Shown: in pieces, positions 20,673 through 31,958 of the stretch | Layout: each line of letters opens with the position of its first letter | Position numbering within the stretch: position 1 is the stretch's first letter | Assembly (NCBI RefSeq): GCF_009017415.1 | Contig: NC_092406.1 | Location: 5,890,001 to 5,954,000, forward strand | Source of the DNA: Aspergillus flavus | Taxonomy: Eukaryota; Ascomycota; Eurotiomycetes; Eurotiales; Aspergillaceae | Length of the DNA stretch: 64,000 nt | Reading direction: 5' to 3' | Notes under the pieces: generated by a model | Database searches by the model: none | Told to the model about the DNA's origin: nothing | What the model saw: the letters and a program-made list of their open reading frames with translations, nothing else | Translations under genes and position numbers: made by a program

Positions 20673-23459
20673 ATGTGGAAGCCACCGGTGAACTTCATCA
20701 CCTTGCATTGTATGTTGAAAGATTTCGAATGTATTTTTGAACAGTACTGACTTGCTTGCTCACGAGCGTAGATACATACATCATTCTCTGCAGTCTATTG
20801 GGGATAATCATACTTTATCCCTGTGGCAATTTGAGAGCGATCGATGCATTCTTTTTCGGAGTCAGCTCTGCCACAGTATCAGGGCTTAATGTGTTGGTCT
20901 GACCGTCTCCTATCATCTTTGAAGAATTATCACGGACACGAATGTCGCTGAGCAACTTTTCGTTCAGTGTCGATTTAAAAGACCTAAAAACATACCAGCA
21001 GTTATTTTTATATTTCATTCCCACCATTTGCAACATGTGCTTCACCAATATCCTTGTGGTAATCGTGCGACTCTATTGGTTTGAGAAGCGTTTGAGAGAG
21101 ACAGGTACTTAACTGGCTCTTTGGTACTCATATCGGGGCTGTACTGAAGCAAATCATCTGATAGCTCCCACTGCATTTCGCCCAAGCTCACGTTCAGTAA
21201 CTTCCAAGGAGTATGACTATGACCAGGAGGCACAACCCAGGAAACTGAATACAATTCGAGTCCGGGACCCGGAACAGACCGCCGGAGAGAGGATCAATGC
21301 GGAAAACGAGCACTTGGCAGACTCGAGCAAAAGCCAGACAGTGCCAGAAGAGTACGTGGGAACCCATCCTTACATTCTGTTTATAGCCTTCAGTGTGAAG
21401 CTTACTAAAATTCTGATTTTACAAGTAGACTAACTGAATCGAAGCCTCCAGATGGCCCGGACCTAGATGCTATTCAGCTAACTAACCGTCGTATCTCCTT
21501 TGCGGACAACAACAAGGCTCTATACATTCCTTCTCCACGGGAGCGCGATAGAGGTATGCAATCTTACTTTTGCCCTGGGCATCAAATTAATGCTAATGAA
21601 ATAAAGGCCAGCCTATAGTAGAGGTAGACGAAAGAGCAACCAAGGATGGTACGTGAGCTTGTTCCGTTTACTCAACAGGAACGACAGACAAATAGCTCAT
21701 TGACCCCAGAAATTTCGGAATATGCCGAAAATGACGACGCCAAGTCAGAGATTCGCCGCCGATTAAGGGATACTTCCAACCCGCTCGAACGTGTTGCTTC
21801 CTCCCTGTTTGTGCTCGGTTCACAGCCAAGCAGGACTCAAGGCTCACAACTTCGCGAAGCTGTCTCCCTATCTAAGAGCTCGAACCTTCCCAGTATTTCA
21901 GCAGAAGCGACTCTCGGCAGGAATTCAAAATTCTATAACCTGACTGCTGAAGACCGGGAAAGACTGGGAGGTATAGAGTATCGGGCTCTTAAGATGTTAT
22001 TAAAGACCGTTCTAGGTACCGATATTGCCATCAAAGCTATCAGGTGAATTAAGACTAACTCCAACGGTAGGGTACTTTTTCGGTCTCCACATAATTGGTG
22101 CAATATGTCTAGTGGGTTGGATACAGTATGCTGGTCCTAAGTACCGGGAGTACCTAAAGGAATGTGGGCAGAATCATATATGGTGGTAAGTGCATCACCG
22201 AGCAGTATCATACTTCATATTGCCGATCGGGATTATACCTGTGAATAATGGGACAATTTCAAGCATCCTTGGCAGTGCGGTAGGTAGATTGGAGCTGAGC
22301 GTATACTCATTTGTTCACTCTTAGGGCGTTCTATGCGGCGCAAACGATGGCAAACAATCTGGGTTTCACCCTCACCCCAGACTCAATGGTTAGCTTCCAA
22401 GACGCAACTTTTCCCATGCTGATTATGACATTCTTGGCATATGCTGGGAACAATCTCTACCCCGTTTTTCTGCGTCTCATTATTTGGACTACATACAGAT
22501 GTACTCCAAAGAACTCGTCACTTAGAGAGCCCCTGGATTACCTCTTGAAGTATCCTCGTCGGTGCTATACGCTGCTTTTCCGTAGCAAACCAACTTGGGT
22601 TCTCTTTGGGATTATCTTCGTCTTGAACTTCGTCGATGTTCTCTTGATCGTTGTGTTGGATCTGCATAACCCCGCTGTCAACACCCTGCCCGGGGGACCG
22701 CGGGTGCTGGCCGCCATCTTCCAGGCAGCATCAGCACGGCATACGGGGACGTCGAGTTTCAACCTCGCCGATGTAAACCCAGCCGTCCAATTCAGCCTAC
22801 TAGTCATGATGTATATCTCTGTATTCCCTATCGCCATTAGTATGCGTGCGTCTAATACCTACGAAGAACGTTCACTTGGATTGTTTTCCAGTGACGGTGA
22901 GGTCGTCGACGAGAGCAACACTACGAATTACGTCCTGTCCCACGTGCGGAACCAACTCAGCTTCGATCTGTGGTACATTTTTCTTGGGATATTTTGTATC
23001 TGCGTTGCCGAATCAAACAGAATCATGAACCCTTCTGAGCCGGTGAGGTCGTCTTGAATATTCAGCCACAGAGCCGAGGTTAATAAAGAACAGGGACTCA
23101 CCGTCTTTGCGATATTCTTTGAGGCTATTTCTGCATAGTAAGCTACTGGCCCTTGAAACCACTCTAGAGTGGTGTTAACGTTTCATAGCGCCAATGTCGG
23201 CCTCAGCTTAGGGTATCCAGGGGTCAGTACTTCTTTAAGCGGACAGCTGTCGACTTTCAGTAAAGTCGTTGTCTGCCTTTTGATGATTCGAGGAAAGAAC
23301 CGCGGACTGCCCTATCAGTTAGATCGGGCTATTCGTCTTCCCAACGAACGCCTGGTTGACGATCAAGTAGATTCTGAGTCGGTTAATCTGTATACGGACG
23401 GAAAATTGGATCCGTTGGACATCCGAGACCTGAAAGTGAAACGGCATCACACCAAATAG
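20673..23459 (+). CDS. Trk-family potassium transporter, 705 aa, 11 exons
   Basis: High-affinity K+ uptake protein of the plasma membrane (fungal Trk1/Trk2 type). Exons: 20673-20709, 20772-20892, 20968-21104, 21150-21351, 21429-21553, 21607-21648, 21710-22015, 22071-22185, 22325-23042, 23094-23137 and 23189-23459; every join keeps frame. It starts MWKPPVNFITLHYTYI, the usual fungal Trk opening. The four P-loop/filter segments are visible: SATVSGLN, NNLGFTLTPDS, RHTGTSSFN and SAYANVGLSLGYP. Between the first and second repeats lies a hydrophilic, probably cytoplasmic loop of roughly 200 residues (exons 4-7). FEKRLRET precedes the loop and GGIEYRALKMLLK closes it. Intron 2 uses a weak donor (GTTGGT). 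Transporter class is very secure; the paralogue (trkA-like versus other) is not decided. Confidence 0.92.
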
Positions 23460-24503
23460 CATCGGTTTTGAATCACACGATTATACATCGCCCGAATAGA
23501 CCCCTATACATGTTTTTAAGTGAATGGAACCTGTAATAGACAGCAGAAAATTACCACTTGGTGACCTATGGTACCCCTCATTTGACAATCAAGCGATGAA
23601 ACCTGGCTAGTGTATGGAAAGCACTTAGTAAAGGAAATGTACTGTGTAAGGTAACCCAAGGGAGGGTAAAGAAATTCGACAGATAAGACTAAAGGAGCGC
23701 GTGATGTCGCCTGACTCCAATAGTGCTGGATCTATTAAGCAGCGCGAAACTTTGAGAGGCCGAGATAAGAATGAATGACAGATAATAAAATGATCGTGCC
23801 CGTTGGGGGGAATTGGCCGTGCGAATATCAGCTGCCCCAATGAATATTAATAAATGGAAGAAAGCTTCTGTCCTTTATTTTTTATGGGTCGGTGGAGCGA
23901 TGACATTAGTTATGCCGTCATAACCTTTCGGTTGGCACTGCTGCTCTGTTGGTTGAACAATACATTTTTTTTCTGGAAGACATAGATTGGATATTCTTTT
24001 TAAAATCTTCACGAGTAAGGAGGAGCACGTTTCTTACTGTTTTGATCATTTCTACACCGCTATCTCTTGGAAAAAGCAAAGGGGGAAAAAAGTCGTCCCA
24101 CGGAGGAAAGATTCTCGAATAGATTTCAATAGATTCATTCCTTAGTGTTGTGACGTCGCGGGACCCATTTTAATCCTACTAAAAAAGGATGCCAACAATC
24201 GCACTAGAACTGTGGCCAATTCTGCGAAGAGATGGCTATGAATAGTTCTTTATTCTTAAATCAATCGCCTTCACCTTCAACTTCTTTGTCCAACTCTCTG
24301 CTATACTGGTACCAGTTACCATCCAAATTCTCCAACGAACCGCTGAACACCGCCTAAACGCCACATTACCGACCTTGCGTGCCCATTGGTTTCGCTCCGC
24401 CAGCATCCTTGTTCTCCCGAAACCTTTCCTCTACTTTTTTTAAACCCCCGGATTCCCTTCGATCTCTTCCCTATCCTTCTATCCTCCCGGAAATCTTCAG
24501 ACG
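23460..24503. promoter_or_regulatory. Intergenic region and promoter of neutral trehalase
   Basis: 1044 bases without a gene. An AGGGG stress-response-type element sits at 24080-24084 and CCCCT at about 23573; both are short and could be chance. The stretch just upstream of the start (24415-24500) is pyrimidine-rich, typical of a fungal 5' leader. Confidence 0.4.
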
Positions 24504-26953
24504 ATGAGCTCGTCAAATGGGACCCACCGCAGACAGGAGTCCATAGACCCTTTTTCTCATCCCGACGTCTATTATGGTGACGAGGAAGCCAACGCGCGCA
24601 TTAAGGATCGCAGACGTGCCTTCTCAACGGTGAGTAGGGAACCCCGGAGAAGGCCAACAATGTCAACTAATCATCCCTGGTGTGTACGACAGAACCTGAA
24701 CCAGTTCAATCGCCAGGATATCCAGAATTTCCTTGGTGGAATTCCGGCAAGAAGAGGAAGTCACGGTAGGTGTTTTTTCGCCTATCTGTAGCGATCGCGA
24801 GTCAGGTATACTGACGCACGTGGTCAACAGATGAGATTTCGGCTCAACCCCGCAAATTCCTTATCGATGTCGAACAAACACTGGAGAGCCTCCTAGAAAG
24901 AGAGGATACGGACAGGAACATGCAGATAACCATCGAGGATGTAGGACCCAAGGTGCGTGGATTCGTGGTTCTTTCAGCCCCTCTTCCCCGCCAGGCCAAC
25001 ACTAAACTGTGATATAGGTGCTTTCCCTCGGGACCGCAGCTTCTTCCGGATACAATAAATTCGATGTGCGAGGAACGTACATGCTCTCCAACCTCCTGCA
25101 AGAACTTACCATCGCTAAGGACTATGGCCGGAAAGTCATTGTCCTTGATGAGGCTCGTCTGAGCGAGAACCCAGTCGCGCGTCTCTCCCGTCTCATTAAG
25201 AATTCTTTCTGGAACGCCCTGACTCGTCGGATCGATGGGTCCAATATTGAGGTAGCGGGCCGAGATCCCAAGGACTGGACAGACGACCCACGACCCCGTA
25301 TTTACATCCCGCCGGGCGCTCCAGAGCAGGTGGAGTATTATAGAGGGATCGCTGAGGCGCACCCGGAACTCCGTCTGGATGTGCAGGTGCTGGACTCGGA
25401 GATCACTCCAGAGTTCGTGAAGGATCTCAACAGTAAACCCGGTCTTCTCGCCTTGGCAATGGAGAAGAAGTACGATGAGACTACCCAGAAAACCGAATAC
25501 TCCGGGGTGCCATTTGTGGTTCCCGGAGGACGGTTCAATGAATTGTATGGGTGGGACAGTTATATGGAGTCTCTGGGGCTGTTGGTCAGCAACAGAGTAG
25601 ATTTAGCGAAGTCCATGGTGATCAACTTCTGTTTCTGTATTAAACACTATGGAAAGATCCTGAATGCCAACCGATCCTATTACCTGCTACGTTCCCAGCC
25701 GCCATTCTTGACTGATATGGCTCTGAGAGTGTATGAGCGGATTAAGGGCGAACCCGATGCTCTGGAGTTCCTGCGGACCTCGATACTCGCTGCGATCAAG
25801 GAATACTACAGTGTCTGGACCGCCGAGCCGCGGTTTGATCCAGTTTCTGGTCTGTCGCGGTATCGCCCTGAAGGGTTGGGCGTACCGCCAGAAACGGAAC
25901 CAACGCATTTCCTCCATCTACTAACCCCCTATGCTGAGAAGCATGGCATGAAATTTGATGACTTCGTTCAAGCATACAATAACGGCATCGTTAAGGAGCC
26001 GGAGCTTGACGAGTACTTTTTGCATGATAGGGCTGTCCGAGAATCTGGTCACGATACAAGCTACCGTTTGGAGAGAGTTTGTGCCAATATTGCTACGGTT
26101 GATTTGAACTCTCTCCTTTACAAATACGAGGTGGACATTGCTCGTATAATCCGGACTTATTTCAAGGACAGACTAGAGATCCCCCCTGAGTTCCGTACTG
26201 AACAGTCGAAGGATATTGCAAGCGAATCTTCATCTGTATGGGACCGCAGAGCTAGAAGAAGAAAAATGAGAATGGATGCCTATTTGTGGGACGAAGAAAA
26301 GGGGATGTACTTCGACTACGACACAGCTAAGCAAGAGCGAACCTCTTATGAGAGCGCCACAACCTTCTGGACAATGTGGGCAGGTCTCGCCACCCCTCAC
26401 CAAGCGTCGGAGTTGGTCAGCAAGGCCCTACCAAAGCTTGAGGCCTACGGTGGTCTGCTTTCAGGTACTGAAGAATCGCGTGGTATTATCAGTTTAGACC
26501 GGCCGAACCGGCAGTGGGACTTTCCCTATGGATGGGCCCCCCAGCAGATGCTGGCATGGACGGGCCTGCTCCGCTACGGCTACCAGGAGGAAGCCGAGCG
26601 ACTAGCATACAAGTGGCTATACATGATCACCAAAGCTTTTGTTGACTTCAACGGTGTTGTCGTCGAGAAGTATGACGTCACTCGACCTATTGACCCGCAT
26701 CGGGTCGATGCTGAATATGGAAACCAAGGTGTAGATTTCAAGGGTGCACCTCGTGAAGGGTAAGGCCTGTCTTGTCTTCAATGCTCTCGATAAACATATA
26801 CTAACAGAGTCTACTTCTAGGTTCGGTTGGGTCAACGCCAGCTTTGTCTATGGGCTGGAGATACTTAACGCTCACCAGCGACGTGCCCTTGGAGCCATAA
26901 CTCCATACGAGACCTACATCAAAGCTGTAGCAATCCAGAACGACAGTGACTAG
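24504..26953 (+). CDS. treB: Neutral trehalase, 731 aa
   Basis: Cytosolic hydrolase splitting stored trehalose to two glucoses, important at spore germination and after stress. Exons 24504-24629, 24693-24765, 24831-24952, 25018-26759 and 26821-26953. The N terminus carries basic-Ser sites of the protein kinase A type (RRQES and RRRAFS), as in yeast Nth1. A Ca2+-binding loop, [14 protein letters not shown], is at about residues 91-104. Glycoside hydrolase family 37 signatures are [14 protein letters not shown] (about 276-289) and [10 protein letters not shown] (about 606-615). The lack of a signal peptide plus the regulatory N terminus separates it from the acid trehalase. Length equals known fungal neutral trehalases. 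Regulation by cAMP/PKA and calcium is family knowledge supported by the visible sites. Confidence 0.97.
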
Positions 26954-27536
26954 GTTACTACGACTTAGATGTTGCATGAGGCACGTGTTTTGCTCTTTCT
27001 TTTGATATATTTGGCGGTCGTCATTGCTTGTGAAGGACCAGAAAAGACGGGTTCTGGACTCGGCAACAAGATTACACAGTTGCAATCACATATAGTGCGG
27101 TCTCTTTCACACTTCTCTTTTCATTACTCTTTCTGATTGAATTCATTTCTTTGGGGTTAAAGAAAAGAAAAGGGATGGGAATAGAAATTGGCTTACTCCT
27201 TATATTTGAGGGTACTTTGACGAGCTATGATCCAGCTACGAATGATACAGGCGCCACTTTTTTGTTTTTAGCTTGGCGATTTTGACTTTTATATATATTG
27301 TGTCTAGCAACCGTTTAATGAAGCCTTTTAGGGGGGTTCTCTTTCTTTTCCAACATGCGATAATCCTGCTCGAGTGACAGGCCCAACTCTTGGCTTTGAG
27401 ATAAAAGACATACTAAGTCATGACTGTTTCAATATCAAACTTATAGCGTACAACACTGTTGACCGGCTGCTAAAAGCCAGGCCCTAATACAAATAAACTC
27501 CTAGACACACAAAATAACAAGGAGAAACAACTACAC
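26954..27536. other. Convergent 3' region
   Basis: 583 bases between trehalase and the small NIF3-like gene. T-rich then A-rich; no coding sequence seen. Confidence 0.4.
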
Positions 27537-27941
27537 TCAAAAATCCTCCATCCTATAAACACCATAAGAAGGCTGCTCATACGGATGAGCCCTAGACAAT
27601 ACACAGAACAAGATAAGCGAACATAAACACTCTATACTCGATTCTTAATAAAAAAGAACTTACTTCTTCAATGCCTCAACAGCCTTTCTCGCAATATCCT
27701 CACCAGCACACAATGCCTCTACCCTGATCTCCTCCGTTGTCTCCAATTCGCCCACCTTCCCGATGTGCGGATTAGCTGCATCTCCAGGACGGAATTGAGA
27801 GGTTCCCGCAGTGGTCCAGCAGCACTCCGTGTAGTTCCCTTGGCCGGGGTAACGGCCCGCGCCTGCAGAAAAGATAGCCGTCTTGCAGGCTGATACGGCC
27901 GAGGGGGGCACGAAGAATACGAGTCTGAATCGGGGAGACAT
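27537..27941 (-). CDS. Stand-alone NIF3/YqfO insert-type (CutA/PII-like) domain protein, 110 aa
   Basis: Exons 27941-27664 and 27591-27537, separated by a 72-base intron (GTAAGT...CTAG). Ignoring the intron gives a premature stop after VEALKK. Splicing adds the conserved HPYEQPSYGVYRMEDF tail, which confirms the model. Conserved blocks are FFVPPSAVSACKTAIF, GAGRYPGQGNYTECCWTT, GTSQFRPG, NPHIGKVGELE and EIRVEALC. This is the ferredoxin-like domain that occurs as an insert in many bacterial NIF3/YqfO proteins and resembles CutA1 and PII folds; in fungi it is found alone. The molecular role is unknown; metal or nucleotide binding is only a suggestion from the fold. The domain is complete. Confidence 0.85.
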
Positions 27942-30140
27942 TTTGAGTATGTAGTGTGCTTTGGGGATTGGGGGCTGGCAGGTTGGATTTGATGGAATGT
28001 TGGGGGTTTGCGGTTGTGTTGATGTGGGGTTGTTCTGTTTGGGCGTTGTTTGGTGGGAGTTGCTGGTGGTTATTGGGGGTGCATATGTATGTATGTAGCA
28101 ATTTTGTGGCTTGCTGGTATATTGATCCTCTATTATTGTGATTACTGTGTGCGCCAATCAAGTGTGCTCTCTATCTCTGGTGGCGATGTTAAAATATAAG
28201 ACGAGATACATAAGCAGTACAAAGGGCTTCTAGGTATATGGTGGTGATTGGCCATTGGATAGTCGACTGCTACTGTTGGGCACCGATGCAGACGGCACGG
28301 AGAGGGGAAACGGGATGTTTGCCTTGATAACACTATTATGGCTAATTGCATCTTAGTACCTTGGTGGCGTTTCATGGTTCAAGTGAGAATGGCTCTCTTC
28401 TGAGTTATTGCGTCCAAACCAATTGTGAAATATAAATGCAGTGTTACAGATAGAAGTATGATTTTGGAACTGGCTAGAAAGAGGGGTTAGATGCTGTTCG
28501 TGATATATTTGCTTGCGGTATACTACAATTCTCAAATCAATTGCTTAGCGGCATTGAGGAAGACCTGTGGCCTAGAGATCTGGGCGTTTAGGGCAAGCCT
28601 CTCATTGGTCTTGAGAGGCCTGGGGATAATTATAGATGGGCTACGGAGTATAATCGGGCTGATCTACGTACACTACACTAGCTCTTATTGTAGGTTAATT
28701 CTTGGATTTGGACCCTGGTGCCTGCTTGGTCTTTCTCTATTTGTTGGCTGCTTGATCTGCAATCTGAAGGGCTGATCTATCTATCACAGCCCAAGATGCT
28801 TTTTGTGGACTCTGCTGGGTTTAAGCAGTAGTTGTTTCAACAGTCTCTTGATCATGATTGTGAGTAGTATCATAACAGTAACCGGAAACCGATGGTCTTG
28901 AGCTGCTTTCGAATAGGGCGAGTTGTTGAACATTAATAACTAGTACAGTCAATTAGTACTCAGTATAGCACTTTTGTATTGTTTCGATGCGAGACTGGAG
29001 ATGCCAGTCCAATAGCCCCAGAGGCTTGTGGCTATAGTTAGCCCATCACAATCACATTAGCGACAATGACGTTCTTGATCTGGCCATCGTGGGTTGAAAT
29101 GGAGTGTAGAGGGTAGAAGCAACTACATCATGGAGATTGCTCATACCGGAGTGTCTCTTTTATTATTTATTTGTACTCCGTGCAGTATCTACAACTTCTA
29201 AAGCGTCTGGGGTAGGAATGCTTGACCTCGGTAAACATGGTCAGGGCGCGACAGAACCCGCAAGCGGGACCCAACAGGGCTGCCGACTGGAGGGTCGGAT
29301 GGAACGGCACGCCGTGACTTCACTGTGACTGGATATCCTGGCCCAGATTCGGTTCCACATTCCTCTTCATCATACTCCGGAGTTGACAGTTGCCAATAGC
29401 AATGCAATGCCCTACCCATGGTTATATGCGGTGCTTGAATGACACCAGAGAAAGCTTCTAGGAGTTTTACCTAAAGTTAGATACTGCTTTGCGGATTAAT
29501 ATCCGAAGCATTGAATCGATATGAATCATACTCCAGGAATCCTCAAAACCCACCCTTTATCAGGGCCCAGATACATGAGACTGTGAAGACCTACTCCGGA
29601 GTATAACGGCGCTAAGGTTATCAGAAAATTTTCAGTACCTGGAGATCAACACAACCCGCTTTGGAGTGGGGTTGGGAATCTCCATGCCATCTACACCTGC
29701 CTTTTTGATAATAATTGCCGATAAGAGAAAGGGATCTCCTACAAGCCTTGCAGCTTCCATATTCAAACAATTGCTTTTCTTCCTTCTTCCTTTTTGCCAC
29801 ATCTAACCTTTTTGCTTTGCCCCTTCGTCTCTCCGCTCACCTCTTTTTCATGTTCGATAGGAAGATGAGAATAGAGCATATCGCTATCATTATATCTCGC
29901 TAATTAGATCTCCACGCTGCAAAGCGTTGACGCGGGTGTGTCCTTTCATCTATTGTTCGCGGTTTTTCTCTTTTTGTGCCGCAGTGAGGTTCAATTGACT
30001 TCTTGGCTAAATCGGAGGTGTGACTGGCAAACGGAGTACGTGATATGTGTCAACCATAATCATATTCCCTCAAATTTGAACTCTTTAAGTGAATTTATGC
30101 GCAATACAAAGAGTCTCAAGATAACCAGCCACGACGAACC
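27942..30140. other. Divergent intergenic region, NIF3-like protein / MFS transporter
   Basis: 2.2 kb. A few hydrophobic open frames of 60-94 codons (for example 28491-28775 plus) have no start context, domain or neighbour support. It holds several copies of the TACGGAGTA/TACTCCGGAGTA motif (28642, 29373, 29592, 30031). No RNA gene recognised. Confidence 0.4.
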
Positions 30141-31958
30141 ATGGAAAAAGAAGGCACATCTGCCGGGATGCCGCCAGATTATACCCGCAGAGAGCATGAG
30201 ACACACGCGATGGATCCACCACAAAGGAGCACCACCGATACCGATAGTGATCTCCATTCCATATCACATGAGGACCATCCACCTCAAGCATTTGAAGGAA
30301 AAGATGAAGAATGCCGCCCTTCCTATGCCTCGGACACAAGCCGTGATGCTGCGGTTGTAGTGCCGCGACCGAATCGCAGAGGACTCTTTGGTCAGTTCAC
30401 GCTGCTGGCGGAAGTTGAAAACCCGAAGACTTATTCTCGGAAGAAAAAATGGTTCGTCACTTTCATTGTTGCGTGGGCAGGAGCCACAGCCCCTATGGGA
30501 AGCGCAATACTCTTCCGTAAGTCGATTCCCTCTCTAACTTGGTCTCGATGAGACATGGTTATTTACTGCGTCTAGCTGCCCTCTCTCAGGTCACTAAAGA
30601 GTTAAACTCGACAACCACTGTGGCGAATCTCAATATATCGTTGTACATGCTTAGTATGTCAATCTTTCCATTATGGTGGTCATCTTTCAGTGAAAAGCTG
30701 GGGCGACGGACTATATACCTTGTATCCTTTTGCCTCTTCGTGATATTCAATGTTCTATGTGCTATTTCCAAGTCGATGGCCATGCTCATTGTCATGCGGA
30801 TGCTCAGTGGTGGAGCTTCTGCTTCGGTCCAGGCGGTCGGAGCAGGGACAATTGCGGACCTATGGGAATCTCAAGAGAGAGGCCGTGCCATGGGGATATT
30901 CTACCTTGGACCATTATGCGGTCCGTTGGTGGCTCCTATTGTTGGAGGCGCTTTGGCTCAACGGTGGAAGTGGAGGAGTACATTATGGTTTCTAGCAGCT
31001 TATGGAGGCATAACCGTCGCGTTCATATTCTTTGCCCTTCCAGAGACGTTGATCTCGGCGAAATCCCCTAGTCCCAATACAAGTAACGAGCAACAGGAAC
31101 CGATTGGACGTCGGCTGAGCCGAGTCTCTTCCCGGCAGGTTGTGGGGTTAACCACAAGGTGGCTGAAGGTCCTCAAGATGGCTCTCGTCGATCCGCTGAA
31201 AATCGTGCTTTATCTTCGATATCCACCAGTCCTACTAACGGTATACTACGCAAGTATCACGTTCGGCTCTCTTTATGTGTTGAATGTCAGTGTTGAACAC
31301 ACTTTCGGGAGCGATCCATACAACTTCACTACGATCCTTGTCGGTCTGCTCTATATCCCAAATTCTTTGGGCTATGTTGTCGCCAGTACATTTGGAGGGC
31401 GATGGATGGACAATATCATGCAGCGAGAAGCTAGAAAGGCACAAAGATATGATGAGAATGGCAATTTGATCTATCACCCCGAAGATCGCATGCGTGAGAA
31501 TGCCTGGCTTGGTGCTTTTTTGTACCCTGCTGCGTTAATTTGGTATGGCTGGACCGCAGACCGGGGTGTATTCTGGCTTGTGCCGGTATGGCGTTCATTC
31601 CCTCCTCCCTTTTCATAATCTGTGCTCTATGGCTGGAGGAACTGATGGTTTATTTCCGCAGATGATTGCAAATTTCTTCTTTGGCATAGGATCTATGCTT
31701 ATCTTTAGCATGGCAACGACGATGTTGACGGAATTCATGCCCAAGAAGGCTTCCTCGGGAGTCGCACTGAATAACTTCATGAGGAATATCTTCTCCTGCG
31801 TTGGCTCTTTGGTCACAGCTCCTATTATCGACGCCATTGGTAACGGATGGCTGTTTACTATACTCGGGATTGTTGCGTTTCTAAGCAGCTCTGTCCTGTT
31901 TGCGATGAAGGTCTTCGGGCCTCGTTGGAGAAAGTCGATGGATGCACTCAGGCATTGA
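30141..31958 (+). CDS. MFS transporter, DHA1 drug:H+ antiporter type, 560 aa
   Basis: Plasma-membrane proton antiporter for drugs, polyamines or organic acids. Exons 30141-30516, 30576-31585 and 31662-31958; joins give SAILFPALSQV and WLVPMIANFF. A hydrophilic N tail of about 110 residues precedes 12 predicted membrane segments. Motif A is seen as SEKLGRR between segments 2 and 3, and GPLCGPLVAPIVGG matches the antiporter motif C region of segment 5. A long central loop (about 290-325) is followed by a second half with DENGNLIYHPEDRMRE before segment 9. This pattern is that of the fungal Qdr/Aqr/Tpo branch of DHA1. Substrate cannot be read from sequence and no cluster enzyme is adjacent. Annotated from the first ATG in frame. 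Confidence 0.9.

Noticed and set aside
22016..22047. Apparent exon end GTDIAIKAIR in the Trk gene
   Set aside because: It lies inside a 55-base intron (22016-22070); removing it restores the conserved KTVLGYFFGLH segment.
28597..28619. Perfect 8-base stem with 7-base loop (GCCTCTCA/TGAGAGGC)
   Set aside because: Several such stems are expected by chance in 64 kb; not next to a gene end and no U-run context.
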